NCBI GenBank assembly: GCA_020072785.1
Contig: JAIQGG010000006.1
Span: 168,493-232,492, forward strand
From: Terriglobia bacterium
Lineage (GTDB): Bacteria > Acidobacteriota > Terriglobia > Acidiferrales > UBA7541
DNA length: 64,000 bases
Direction: 5' to 3'
Part shown: positions 49,405 through 60,743 of the stretch, in pieces
Position numbering within the stretch: position 1 is the first letter of the stretch
How the letters are laid out: the number at the start of each line of letters is the position of its first letter
Translations under genes and position numbers: made by a program
The notes under the pieces: generated by a model
Seen by the model: only the letters and a program-made list of their open reading frames with translations
Database searches by the model: none
Told to the model about the DNA's origin: nothing

Positions 49405-51522
49405 CTACTGTTGGTTGCGTGATTGTTCAACTGCAGCGGCCGGGGCATGCGGGCGGGGGGGGGCATTCCGTGCCGGGAGGTTGTAGGTCACACTGTTGAG
49501 GCTTTTGAGGTAGCTGGCGACACCCTGGTAGAGGCCGTCGGCAACACGCTGCCGGTAGTCGGGCTTCTTGAGCAGCTTTTCGTCCGCGGGATTGCTGAGG
49601 AAGGAGATCTCCGTCAGGATCGAAGGCATATCCGCCCCGATCAGCACCACGAAGGGGGCCTTGCGCACGCCGCGGTTCTTCACCCGGCGGCTGGTCTTCT
49701 GGACGCGCTGGGCCAGAGAATCCTGGATGTCCGAAGCCAACTCGCGCGACTCTTCGATCTTTTCCGTGCGCGCGATCTTCTTGACCAGGTCCTGCAGTTC
49801 GTGGACGCCGCCGCTGGCCATGGCGTTTTCGCGGGCGGCCACGTCCATGGCTTCGGGCGAGCCACGCAGGTTCAGGTAGTAGGTTTCCACGCCGCGGGCC
49901 GCGTGATCGTGGCTGGAGTTGGCGTGGATGGAAATGAAGAGGTCAGCCTTGGCCTCGTTGGCGATTTCCGTGCGCCGCTCGAGGGGCACAAAGGTGTCGT
50001 CCGGGCGCGTGAAGATCACCTCCGCGCCGGGCAGCTTCTGTTCGATGACCTTGCCGAGGCGCAGGGCGATGTCCAGGCAGAGATCCTTCTCCAGCAGGCC
50101 GGTGGGGCCAATGGTGCCGGTGTCGTGGCCGCCATGTCCGGCATCAATCACGATACGCCCGATCTTCAAGCCCAGGGTGCGGGTGAGGGTGGCCTGGCCG
50201 TCGCGTGTTGGCAGCGGGGCACTCGGCGGGACGGCGTCGCGTTCCGGCCCGGCGGCTCCGTCCTTGCGGCTGTGCGTCAGGGAACTGTTATTCACCGCCG
50301 GGGAATCGTGCGCCGCGCCGCGAATCCTGGAATCCGCTAGTTCGGCGGAGCGGGCCGCGGCGGTATCCGCGGGCTCAACGGGAATCTTCCTGGCCACGGC
50401 GGGCTGCAGTGCGGGCTTCGCGGCTGTTTTTTCGGCGACGTTTTCGGGCGCGCCTTCCAGGCGGGTCTTGCGCGCCGCACGCAACGCCGCCGCGGAGGCA
50501 TACAGGTCCACCGTCAGGCGCGGGGGATTATCGCTGACCGCCGCGGTATAGCCGCGCACGCCGGCGACATCCAAAACCATGCGCACGGTGCCCGCGTGAT
50601 TCTGAGCCATGCGTACGGCCTTTAGCATCTCCCCGCTCACCGTGATCGTGCGGCTGGCCATTTCCGGGGTCAGCCGCGCAGCTTGCAAATCGAAATAGAT
50701 ACGGTCCGGATTGCGGATGCGCGCCGAGGTGTAAGTGACTTTGTCTTCGAGGTCGACGACCACGCGCGCGGAATTGGCCGTTATGGTCGTGGAGATCCCC
50801 TTGACGCGGGGAATTTCCATGGAAGCGGAGGGGGAGGGGGCTGCCGCTGCGGGCTCGGCCACCGCCGGCTCTTCCTTCATCTTGGCGGAGCGCGCGGGGG
50901 CTTCCTTTGTAACTGGGACCGCGAAGCGGTCAACGGGCGTGCCGGGAGGCGCCGGTAGTTCACCGCGCTGCAGCAAGGCCAGTTCGGCAAGCGCTTCCTG
51001 GGCTTCGCGGCGCCGCGGCGAACGGCGGTAGCGCTTCAGAAACTCTTCATAGGTTTTCGCCGCCAGCGCGGGATCGCCAAGCTGGTCTTTCTGCAGGTGC
51101 GCCATGCGCAACATGGCGTCGCTGCAGGAGTGGCTCGCGGGATATTCGTGCAGCAGAAACTGGTAGGTGTCCACGGCGGCCTGGAAATATCTGCGTCCGA
51201 AGCGGTCGCCCATCTCGGCATTCAGTTCGGCCACCGCCAGCAGCGCGTCCGGCACTTCCACGGCGTGCGGAGTGATCAGATAGACGCGGCGATAGGTGGA
51301 AACGACCTGCTTGTATTCGGCCAGAGTACGCTCGGCGAGCGGCTTGCTGTTCAGCGCGGCGCGCTGCTCTTCGCCGCGGGAAAACTGGGATTGCGCGGCT
51401 TGGCGCTTAAGGTCGGTGGTGTGGGTGGCGAAGGCGGGAAGGGTCAAGACAAAAGACAGCGAAGCGGCGGCGAAAGCCGCGCGAAGCCTGCGGCAGGTAA
51501 GCAATTCGAGCACGCCTAACAT
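49405..51522 (-). CDS. N-acetylmuramoyl-L-alanine amidase with AMIN domain
   Basis: 705 residues from ATG 51522, with GGGGGAAG just upstream. A signal peptide (about 1-32) is followed by TPR-like helices (65-187), an Ala/Pro/Glu linker, an AMIN domain (about 245-342: SARVVVDLEDKVTYTSARIR, RIYFDLQAARL), a second linker and an Amidase_3 domain (456-690). Zinc ligands and catalytic residues: His463 in DAGHGGHDTG, Glu478, His533 in SIHANSS, Glu639 in LTEISFLSNP. It cuts the amide between muramic acid and stem peptide in the periplasm, usually at division. In the first linker residues V197-D-R-F-A-V202 are encoded by palindrome copy 6. Confidence 0.9.
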   Translation of the reverse strand: MLGVLELLTCRRLRAAFAAASLSFVLTLPAFATHTTDLKRQAAQSQFSRGEEQRAALNSKPLAERTLAEYKQVVSTYRRVYLITPHAVEVPDALLAVAELNAEMGDRFGRRYFQAAVDTYQFLLHEYPASHSCSDAMLRMAHLQKDQLGDPALAAKTYEEFLKRYRRSPRRREAQEALAELALLQRGELPAPPGTPVDRFAVPVTKEAPARSAKMKEEPAVAEPAAAAPSPSASMEIPRVKGISTTITANSARVVVDLEDKVTYTSARIRNPDRIYFDLQAARLTPEMASRTITVSGEMLKAVRMAQNHAGTVRMVLDVAGVRGYTAAVSDNPPRLTVDLYASAAALRAARKTRLEGAPENVAEKTAAKPALQPAVARKIPVEPADTAAARSAELADSRIRGAAHDSPAVNNSSLTHSRKDGAAGPERDAVPPSAPLPTRDGQATLTRTLGLKIGRIVIDAGHGGHDTGTIGPTGLLEKDLCLDIALRLGKVIEQKLPGAEVIFTRPDDTFVPLERRTEIANEAKADLFISIHANSSHDHAARGVETYYLNLRGSPEAMDVAARENAMASGGVHELQDLVKKIARTEKIEESRELASDIQDSLAQRVQKTSRRVKNRGVRKAPFVVLIGADMPSILTEISFLSNPADEKLLKKPDYRQRVADGLYQGVASYLKSLNSVTYNLPARNAPPRPHAPAAAVEQSRNQQ
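50916..50932. repeat. Palindrome copy 6, inside the amidase coding sequence
   Basis: GGACCGC-GAA-GCGGTCA, one mismatch to the consensus. It encodes VDRFAV in a Pro/Ala linker between TPR and AMIN domains, where an insertion would be tolerated. Confidence 0.75.
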
Positions 51523-51535
51523 CTTCCCCCAACCC

Positions 51536-52240
51536 CTAATCGTTCCTGAAGATGATGCGGCCCTGGGCGTCCGTCTCCTTGTGGATGGCGCGCGAAAAAG
51601 TCCATCCCGAAGCAAGGCGGCCGGAGCCAGGCCGGAAATACGCATTCTGCACTTTCTGGACGTAATCCCGCGTTTCGCGGAATGGGGGAATCCCACCGTG
51701 GCGATCCACGGCCCCCTCACCCGCATTGTACGCCGCCAGGGCCAAATCCAGGTTGCCTTTGTATCGTTGTAGCAACCTCTTCAGATAGCGTACCCCGGCG
51801 TCCACATTTTCCTGCGGGTTGAACGCGTCGTCCACTCCAAATCGTTGTGCCGTCACTGGATGCAATTGCATCAGTCCCACTGCACCGCGCCGCGACACCG
51901 CCGAAGGATTCCAGCCGGACTCGGTCTGAATCACCGCGCGGACCAGTGCGGGGTCCACGTTGTGCCGGTCGGCGGCCTCCCGCACGATGCGCTCCGCCCC
52001 GTCGCGGTCGAGATGTACGGCCGGCCGGGACTGGCCGATAAGCGAGGGCGCAGGAGGGAGGTAGATGGCCGAACGTGGCTTTGCGGGAGTACCCTTGACG
52101 AGAGCTGGGGTGTTGCCGTTGATGAACAACCGCCGGCCGCTCTCGTCATGGACCGCAGCGATCTGGGCGCTCCCCGGAACAGCAAGCAAGAGCTGTATTC
52201 CCAGAAAGATAGAGCCCGTTATGGTTATGCGATGTGCCAT
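51536..52240 (-). CDS. Lytic transglycosylase (SLT domain)
   Basis: 234 residues. Signal peptide at 1-25 (MAHRITITGSIFLGIQLLLA, then VPGSAQ). The SLT fold spans about 80-205: catalytic Glu107 in AVIQTESGWNPSAVSRRGAV, GLMQLHPVTAQRFGV and LALAAYNAGEGAVDRHGGIP are the family motifs. It cleaves peptidoglycan glycan strands with 1,6-anhydro ring formation. The amidase gene starts 13 bases downstream, forming a cell-wall unit. Confidence 0.9.
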   Translation of the reverse strand: MAHRITITGSIFLGIQLLLAVPGSAQIAAVHDESGRRLFINGNTPALVKGTPAKPRSAIYLPPAPSLIGQSRPAVHLDRDGAERIVREAADRHNVDPALVRAVIQTESGWNPSAVSRRGAVGLMQLHPVTAQRFGVDDAFNPQENVDAGVRYLKRLLQRYKGNLDLALAAYNAGEGAVDRHGGIPPFRETRDYVQKVQNAYFRPGSGRLASGWTFSRAIHKETDAQGRIIFRND

Positions 52241-52348
52241 CGAACCCTGGGAAAGGCAAAACGATTTCCGTTACCGTAGCCCTATAGAAACCCGTGCCCA
52301 AGGCAGGGGTGTGTCTCCTGTCGGACACGTTTCTAGCGCTGCCCAAAA

Positions 52349-55099
<2,751 letters not shown>

Positions 55100-55130
55100 G
55101 GATACCTCAGTGGAAATCCACCCACAATTC

Positions 55131-55160
55131 ATTATCGCAGAGGGAGAAGAGATGCCGCAA
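55131..55160 (-). promoter_or_regulatory. Probable alaS promoter
   Basis: Minus strand: -35 TTGCGG (complement of 55155-55160), 18-nt spacer, extended -10 TG-C-GATAAT (core 55131-55136). The start near 55124 leaves a 25-nt leader to GTG 55099 and excludes the ATG at 55132. Confidence 0.45.
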
Positions 55161-55284
55161 TTGGAAGACGGGGCGCCGGGAGGTCCGGTGGGACTTATGT
55201 CACAGCGCGGGTTGCCAGCCGGGTTGTAGGCTTTCCGTGGAAGCCGTACGGGGGCAGCAGAACCCAGCCCTCGAAGGAGAGAAG

Positions 55285-56646
55285 ATGGCCAGCGCACCCG
55301 TGAGTAATACGAGCAAGCCGCGGTGGCTCGACGCGAAGACACAATCCATCATGGAGCGCACCATCACGCGCGAGAAGGCGCTCTCCACGCTGCTGATGAC
55401 CTACATCCTGACCGGGCTGGCCTTCATGCTCTTGCCGGGAACCTTTCTCGGCGTCTGGAACCTGATTTCCATCAGCAAGCTGCAGGCGGCCCAGTCGGTG
55501 GCTCCCGGCTGGATTCAGGCGCACGGTCACGCCCAGATCTTCGGCTGGGTGGCGACGTTCATTCTAGGCATCGGTTTTTATTCCATCCCCAAGCTGCGCA
55601 AGATGCAGCCGTTTTCGCTCTGGCGCGCATGGGTTTGCTGGGTGCTGTGGACGACGGGCGTCCTGCTGCGTTGGGGCGCGACCATCCAGCCCTGGCACTG
55701 GCGCGCGCTGCTGCCCCTTTCCGCGTTGCTCGAGCTGGCGGCCTTCGCCCTGTTTTTCTTCACCATCGGCCCCGCGCATGCCACCATCAAAAATGAAAAA
55801 ATGGCCTGGGACACCTGGGTGTATGTGGTCATTGCGGCCACGGCCGGACTGCTGCTCACCCTGCTCCTCCAGGTCTTGGAAACATTCTCGCTCGCGCTGA
55901 GTGGCGCCTCTCCCGCCTTTCCGCATCTCTTCGACCAGCGCTATCTCGTCGTCGCCACCTGGGGATTCCTCGTGCCGATGGTCTGGGGATTCAGCGCCCG
56001 CTGGGTGACCGTGTTTCTCGGGCTGCGGCCGCTGCGTTCGAGGCTGCTGACTCTGGCCGTCGTGGCGAATTCTCTCGGCGTCCTGGCTGCGCTTTTCGGA
56101 GCCTTCGCCCTGGCCGCCGATGTGCTCCTCGCGGGCGCCCTCTGCGCGGGAGCGGCGATCCGCATCTTCGAACCGCCGGTGAAAACGCCCAAGGTTGGCG
56201 GCGTGCATTCCAGCTTTCCGTATTTCGTGCGGAGCGCCTTCGTCTGGCTGGGCATCTCCGCGCTGCTGGGCATCTGGGCCTCGCGGAATCTCCTGGGGAG
56301 CGCCGGGATTCTGGGGGCTTCGCGGCACGCCCTGACCGTCGGCTTCGTCGCGGCCATGGTGTTCAGCGTGGGGCAGAGGATTCTGCCGTCGTTCTGCGGA
56401 ATGCGCGTGCTGGCCAGCCCGCGGCTGATGTTCGCCGGGCTGGCGCTGTTGATGACCGGCTGCACGCTGCGGGTCGGCTCGGAAATCCTGGCCTATCAGA
56501 ACTTCGCAGCCTGGGCCTGGAAGCTCCTGCCCGTCTCCGCCATCATCGAAATGACCGCCGTGACGCTCTTCGCGGTCAATCTTGGCTGGACGTTCCTGCG
56601 CCCGCCGGTCGTCGCACCCAGCCCGCTCACCCAATTTGCGGAGTAA
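55285..56646 (+). CDS. NnrS-like multi-helix membrane protein
   Basis: 453 residues from ATG 55285, preceded by GGAGAG. About twelve hydrophobic helices. HGHAQIFGWVATFILGIGFY with SIPKLR near residue 95, AIRIFEPPVK-type loops and SVGQRILPSFCGMRVL near residue 370 recall the NnrS family, haem/copper-containing inner-membrane proteins linked to the nitric oxide response. No NO reductase or regulator is adjacent. Divergent from alaS, convergent with recX. Confidence 0.7.
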   Translation: MASAPVSNTSKPRWLDAKTQSIMERTITREKALSTLLMTYILTGLAFMLLPGTFLGVWNLISISKLQAAQSVAPGWIQAHGHAQIFGWVATFILGIGFYSIPKLRKMQPFSLWRAWVCWVLWTTGVLLRWGATIQPWHWRALLPLSALLELAAFALFFFTIGPAHATIKNEKMAWDTWVYVVIAATAGLLLTLLLQVLETFSLALSGASPAFPHLFDQRYLVVATWGFLVPMVWGFSARWVTVFLGLRPLRSRLLTLAVVANSLGVLAALFGAFALAADVLLAGALCAGAAIRIFEPPVKTPKVGGVHSSFPYFVRSAFVWLGISALLGIWASRNLLGSAGILGASRHALTVGFVAAMVFSVGQRILPSFCGMRVLASPRLMFAGLALLMTGCTLRVGSEILAYQNFAAWAWKLLPVSAIIEMTAVTLFAVNLGWTFLRPPVVAPSPLTQFAE

Positions 56647-56718
56647 TCCTGATCCGCAGGGGCGCGATCCAGCGTGCCCTTACGGCGGTGAGCCGGAACG
56701 ATTGCGCGCCGTTGATCC

Positions 56719-57363
56719 TTACGCGGACTCTCCGGATGCATCTCCCATGTCCGGAACATCTTCCTTGGTCATGGCGCGCAGCTCGCGGCGGATGATGTCG
56801 GTGGGGAAGCCGGCGCGGAGCAGGCTGCGGTAGAGCGAAGCGATCTTGCGCACGTCGATCTCGCCGCGCAGCAGCTTGAGCTTGCGCGCGATGCGCTGGC
56901 GCACCAGGGCGGCCTCGTCGGTCACCTGGGAGATCTCTTCCAGGGCGGCTTCGATTTGCCGGTCGGGCACGCCGCGGGCGCGCAGGTCGCGGGCGATGCG
57001 GAACTTGCCCTGGCGGCGGATTTCGCTGCGCTGGCGCACGAACTGTCTGGCGTAGCGCGCGTCGTCGAGCAGCCCCGCGCGCTTCAGGCGCTCCAGGACG
57101 GGCTGCACCAGGGTCTTGTCCTCCGCGCGGCGCTCCAGCGCCTGCTTCATTTCGTGCACGGAGTGTGCGCGGCGCACCAGGGCGCGCAGCGCGGATTCAT
57201 AGAGGCCGGATTCGGAGTCGAGCTTGCGTGGGGAGCGCACCGGGGAAGGATAGAAGCAGGAGACGCAGGAAGCAAGGCGGGAAGGAAAGTTGAGGGTTTG
57301 CGGAGCCGAGCGGTGCAAAAGGGGAAGAGGTCCGGGCCTCCTCCGGTTCTCATTTCTTTCCAT
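56719..57363 (-). CDS. recX: Regulatory protein RecX
   Basis: 214 residues from ATG 57363. The RecX three-helix repeats are clear from about residue 55: ALRALVRRAHSVHEMKQALE, LERLKRAGLLDDARYARQFV, QGKFRIARDLRARGVPDRQI, IASLYRSLLRAGFPTDIIRR. RecX binds the RecA filament and limits its growth. The first 41 residues are not RecX-like; a GTG at 57240 would remove them (173 residues) and may be the real start. recA is not in the window. It starts 29 bases behind the pilT stop. Confidence 0.85.
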   Translation of the reverse strand: MERNENRRRPGPLPLLHRSAPQTLNFPSRLASCVSCFYPSPVRSPRKLDSESGLYESALRALVRRAHSVHEMKQALERRAEDKTLVQPVLERLKRAGLLDDARYARQFVRQRSEIRRQGKFRIARDLRARGVPDRQIEAALEEISQVTDEAALVRQRIARKLKLLRGEIDVRKIASLYRSLLRAGFPTDIIRRELRAMTKEDVPDMGDASGESA

Positions 57364-57392
57364 CTTTTCGAGTTTGCAGGGTTCAACTGCTT

Positions 57393-58538
57393 TTATTTTT
57401 TCGAGAAGCGCTCGAAATCCGCCATCTGCTTTTCCATCTCTTCGCGCGCGGCGTCGGCGGTGGAGCGGATGCCTTGCAGGCGCAGCTTGAATTCGTCGGG
57501 GTTGGTGGCGCGCGTGAGAGCTTCGTCCATAGTGATGAGTTGCTTGGTGTAGAGGTCGAAGAGCGACTGGTCGAAGGTCTGCATGCCGTACTGGCTGGTG
57601 CCGGCGGAGATGGCGTCGTGGATCATGCGCGTCTTGTCGGGATTGATGATGCAGTCGCGGATGTAGGCGGTGGCGATCATGATTTCCACGGCGGGCACGC
57701 GGCCCCTGTCGTCGGCGCGCCGCACCAGGCGCTGGCTGATCACGGCCTTGAGCGTGGAAGCGAGCTGCAGGCGGATCTGCTTCTGCTCGGGCGGCGGAAA
57801 GACGGCGATAATACGCTGAATGGTCTCGGTGGCGTCCAGGGTGTGCAGGGTGGAGAAGACCAGGTGGCCGGTTTCGGCGGCCAGCAGGGCGGTGGAAATG
57901 GTTTCCAGGTCGCGCATTTCGCCGACCAGAATCACGTCAGGGTCCTGCCGCAGGGCAGCCCGGAGCGCGGAAGCGAAATTGGCGGTGTCCACTTCGACTT
58001 CGCGCTGGTTGATGAAGCTGCGCTTGTCGCGGTGCAGGAACTCGATGGGGTCTTCGATGGTGATGAGGTGGTCGGCGCGATTGGCGTTGATGCGGTCGAT
58101 CATCGCCGCCAGGGAGGTGGATTTACCGGAACCCGTGGTGCCGGTGACCAGCACCAGCCCGCGCTGCTCTTCGCAGATCTTGTTGATGACCGCGGGAAGG
58201 TTCAGCTCTTCGATGGTGCGGATCTTGGTGGGAATGACGCGCAGCACCATGCCCACGTTGCCGCGCTGCTGGAAGACGTTGACGCGGAAACGCCCCAGGC
58301 CCGCCACGCCATAGGCCATATCCAGTTCCGCGGTTTCCTTGAATTTCTGCTTCTGGCGGTTGGTCATCATGCTGAACGCCATGGAGAGCATCTCTTCCGG
58401 CGTGATGCGGGAGACGTCGCTGATGGGAGTGAGCAGGCCGTCCACGCGCAGATAGGGATGGTTTCCGACCTTCAGGTGCAAGTCGGAGGCCTTGTTTTCG
58501 ACGGCGCGGCGGAGAAGATCGTCAATGCTCAGTGCCAT
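57393..58538 (-). CDS. pilT: Type IV pilus retraction ATPase PilT
   Basis: 381 residues. An N-terminal PAS-like domain (LLRRAVENKASDLHLKVGNH) precedes the RecA-like core: Walker A G133-TTGSGKS140, the Asp box ITIEDPIEFLHRDK, Walker B VILVGEMRDLETIS and the His box STLHTLDATETIQRI. The hexamer hydrolyses ATP at the pilus base to retract the fibre for twitching motility or DNA uptake. The C-terminal MIHDAISAG replaces the AIRNLIRE motif of classical PilT, so a PilU-like variant is possible. No other pil gene is adjacent. Confidence 0.92.
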   Translation of the reverse strand: MALSIDDLLRRAVENKASDLHLKVGNHPYLRVDGLLTPISDVSRITPEEMLSMAFSMMTNRQKQKFKETAELDMAYGVAGLGRFRVNVFQQRGNVGMVLRVIPTKIRTIEELNLPAVINKICEEQRGLVLVTGTTGSGKSTSLAAMIDRINANRADHLITIEDPIEFLHRDKRSFINQREVEVDTANFASALRAALRQDPDVILVGEMRDLETISTALLAAETGHLVFSTLHTLDATETIQRIIAVFPPPEQKQIRLQLASTLKAVISQRLVRRADDRGRVPAVEIMIATAYIRDCIINPDKTRMIHDAISAGTSQYGMQTFDQSLFDLYTKQLITMDEALTRATNPDEFKLRLQGIRSTADAAREEMEKQMADFERFSKK

Positions 58539-58583
58539 GTCGTGTAAACCCCGCAGAGGCCCGCCGAAGCGGGGCCAAAGCCG

Positions 58584-58612
58584 ACACTAGCACCGGCCCC
58601 TGGCGGCGGCAA
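58584..58612 (-). promoter_or_regulatory. Possible pilT promoter
   Basis: Minus strand: -35 TTGCCG (complement of 58607-58612), 17-nt spacer, extended -10 TG-C-TAGTGT (core 58584-58589). Confidence 0.35.
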
Positions 58613-58679
58613 GGCGCATGCCGCGCGGAGTTGCTCGACAGTAACCCGGGGGCCAAAGCGGGCCGCGCGATGGGCAGAT

Positions 58680-59366
58680 TCAGCTTTTCTTCAGGAACAG
58701 CGAATCGTAGAGCAGGCCGGCAAGGAAGCCTCCGGCCAGCGGCCCCACCCAGTAGACGCCATGATTGGCCCAGTGACCGGCGGCCAGCGCGGGACCGAAG
58801 GCCCGTGCGGGGTTCATGGCCGCGCCGGTCAGCGGGCCGCCCATGAGGACGTCCATGGTGATGGTCAGGCCGATGCCGAAGCCGGCGATCTTGTTAAAGG
58901 CGCCCTTCTCATCTACCGCGGTGGCAAAGACCACCAACACGAGGAAGAAGGTCATGACGCTCTCGAGGATCATGCCGTTGAGGCGCGTGAAGTCGCGCGC
59001 CAGGTCCGGCGTGCCCAGGGCCACGGCGCGCCAGGTGTCTTCGGGAACGAGCATCTTCAGCAGAAAGGCGGCCGCCACTGCGCCCGCCAGTTGCGCCGCC
59101 CAGTACCCCACGACCTCCAGAGTGCTGAAGCGCTTGGTCACCCAGAAGCCGATGGTCACCGCGGGATTGAAGTGGCCCCCGCAGATGTGGCCCAGTGCTG
59201 TGATCATGATTCCTATCGCCAGCCCATGCGCGACGGCAATCCCCAGGAGACCCGGCCCACCCGTGCCGTGCAGGAACTGATCCGCACAGATGGAGCCGGC
59301 TCCGATGAAGATCAAGGTGAACGTGCCGATGAATTCGGCGACAAGTTTCTGCGGCATGCTGTACAT
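58680..59366 (-). CDS. Aquaporin / MIP-family channel
   Basis: 228 residues from ATG 59366, with GGAGG eight bases upstream. Six helices and two half-helices bearing the signature boxes NPA67-69 (GGHFNPAVT) and NPA185-187 (GAAMNPARAFGP), the latter followed by the selectivity-filter Arg188. It conducts water or small uncharged solutes across the inner membrane. The second box context LTGAAMNPARAFGP is closer to archaeal or TIP-like channels than to E. coli AqpZ. Confidence 0.9.
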   Translation of the reverse strand: MYSMPQKLVAEFIGTFTLIFIGAGSICADQFLHGTGGPGLLGIAVAHGLAIGIMITALGHICGGHFNPAVTIGFWVTKRFSTLEVVGYWAAQLAGAVAAAFLLKMLVPEDTWRAVALGTPDLARDFTRLNGMILESVMTFFLVLVVFATAVDEKGAFNKIAGFGIGLTITMDVLMGGPLTGAAMNPARAFGPALAAGHWANHGVYWVGPLAGGFLAGLLYDSLFLKKS

Positions 59367-59491
59367 CGAGGTAGCCTCCGGCCGGATCAAGCAGGCGGGC
59401 AGCATCCGGCTGTGCCTATCGCGCGGATTCTACTCAAACCCGCGCGGGCAGTCAAAACAACTATTGAAAGATGGGAAAGGGTGGCGGAGCG

Positions 59492-59531
59492 CTGAACTGT
59501 TGAACAATTCAAACGTTCAACGGTTCAACGG
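59492..59531. repeat. GTTGAAC/GTTCAAC repeat
   Basis: AACTGTTGAACAATTC, then AAACGTTCAACGGTTCAACGG: a low-GC stretch with three GTTSAAC-like units, two forming an inverted repeat. It lies between the aquaporin start and the ilvE end. Confidence 0.5.
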
Positions 59532-59572
59532 CGTAGCGCAAGTGCCGCCGGAAGGAGAATGCGCCCCGCGGG

Positions 59573-60517
59573 TTACCGGGAAGTGCCTACGGCCGCGGCG
59601 CACGGCGTGAGCCAGTTGTGGCGGTCGGGCTTGGTACCGCTGGTCAGGGCGAAGAACTCTTCCTGCAGGCGCCTGGTGACCGGTCCGGCCACGCCCTTGC
59701 CCACCTGGATGTGGTCCACCGAGCGGATGGGCGTGACCTCCACGGCCGTGCCCACGAAGAAAACCTCATCCACGATGTACAGCATCTCGCGCGGGATGAT
59801 CTGCTCCTTCACCGGGATCTTCAGGTCCTCGCTCAGCGTGAGCACCGCGTCACGGGTGATGCCGGGGAGCACGCTTGCGCCCAGCGGCGGCGTATACAGC
59901 GTGCCGTTATGCACCAGGAAGACATTCATCCCCGAGCCTTCGCTCACGTAGCCGGCAGTGTCCAGGGCGATGCCTTCGGCAAAGCCGTTGGTGGCCGCTT
60001 CCATGCGGATGAGCTGCGAATTCATGTAATTGCCCGCGGCCTTGGACATCGCCGGAAGCGTGTTCGGGGCGATGCGCGTCCACGAGCTGACGCACACGTC
60101 CACGCCCTTGGCCAGCGCTTCCGGTCCGAGGTAGGCGCCCCACGACCAGCAGGCCATGTAGCACTCCACCGGAGAGTTCATCGGGTTCACCCCGACATCG
60201 CCGTAGCCGCGCAGCGCCAGGGGCTTGACGTAGCAGGACTTCAGGTTGTTGCGGGGCACCAGCTCGGTGGCCACCTTGCAGAATTCGTCCACGGAGTAGG
60301 GCAGCTCCATGCGGTAGATCTTGGCGGAGTTGATCAGCCGCTGCATGTGCTCCCGCAGGCGGAAGATCGCCGGGCCCTGCTTGGTTTCGTAGCAGCGGAT
60401 GCCCTCGAAGACCGCGGAGCCATAGCTCACCACGTGCGAAAGCACGTGCAGCGTCGCGTCGTCCCAGTTGATCCACTTCCCGTTGTGCCAGATCTTCTCC
60501 GTCTTCTGAATGGGCAT
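59573..60517 (-). CDS. ilvE: Branched-chain amino acid aminotransferase
   Basis: 314 residues. Fold-type IV PLP enzyme that aminates the 2-oxo acids of Leu, Ile and Val. PLP Lys159 lies in LPAMSKAAGNYMNSQLI; YGSAVFEGIRCYET, SEGSGMNVFLVHNG, GITRDAVLTLSEDL and FVGTAVEVTPIRSVD are IlvE signatures. It has a strong own promoter (60628-60656) and twin palindromic sites further upstream. No other ilv gene is adjacent. Confidence 0.92.
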   Translation of the reverse strand: MPIQKTEKIWHNGKWINWDDATLHVLSHVVSYGSAVFEGIRCYETKQGPAIFRLREHMQRLINSAKIYRMELPYSVDEFCKVATELVPRNNLKSCYVKPLALRGYGDVGVNPMNSPVECYMACWSWGAYLGPEALAKGVDVCVSSWTRIAPNTLPAMSKAAGNYMNSQLIRMEAATNGFAEGIALDTAGYVSEGSGMNVFLVHNGTLYTPPLGASVLPGITRDAVLTLSEDLKIPVKEQIIPREMLYIVDEVFFVGTAVEVTPIRSVDHIQVGKGVAGPVTRRLQEEFFALTSGTKPDRHNWLTPCAAAVGTSR

Positions 60518-60627
60518 GTGCTCTCTCCGGTAGTTGACTCTCGGCCCGCCTGGCTGCGCGGCGCGTGCGGCGTGGCTTGCTCTTTTTTGCCGCGCAGGTG
60601 CAGGAAGTCCTTGCGCCTGCTCCCGGC

Positions 60628-60656
60628 AGAATACGGCAGGGGTGGGGGAGCGTCAA
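60628..60656 (-). promoter_or_regulatory. ilvE promoter
   Basis: Minus strand: -35 TTGACG (complement of 60651-60656), 17-nt spacer, -10 TATTCT (complement of 60628-60633). The leader would be about 105 nt. Confidence 0.65.
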
Positions 60657-60689
60657 TGCGCCGTTGGTTCTGTTCCGCGGCCGCCGCAA

Positions 60690-60716
60690 CCAATTTGGCG
60701 CGCGGCCAATTTGGCG
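60690..60716. promoter_or_regulatory. Twin CCAATTTGGCG sites upstream of ilvE
   Basis: The 11-bp word CCAATTTGGCG occurs at 60690-60700 and 60706-60716 (16-bp period), each with the odd palindrome CCAA-T-TTGG. They stand 34-60 bp upstream of the ilvE -35 and between ilvE and the end of the exporter operon, a place where an activator or repressor could bind. Confidence 0.45.
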
Positions 60717-60743
60717 GTGCGCGTGCGCCGACTCCCGCAGGGC

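Noticed and set aside
52241..52348. Riboswitch before the lytic transglycosylase gene
   Set aside because: Two short stem-loops are visible, but I could match neither c-di-GMP nor c-di-AMP riboswitch consensus.
56561..56578. Further palindrome copy TGACGC-TCTT-CGCGGTCA
   Set aside because: The left arm lacks the CC pair and the spacing differs; it lies within conserved coding sequence of the NnrS-like gene and can be explained by codons.
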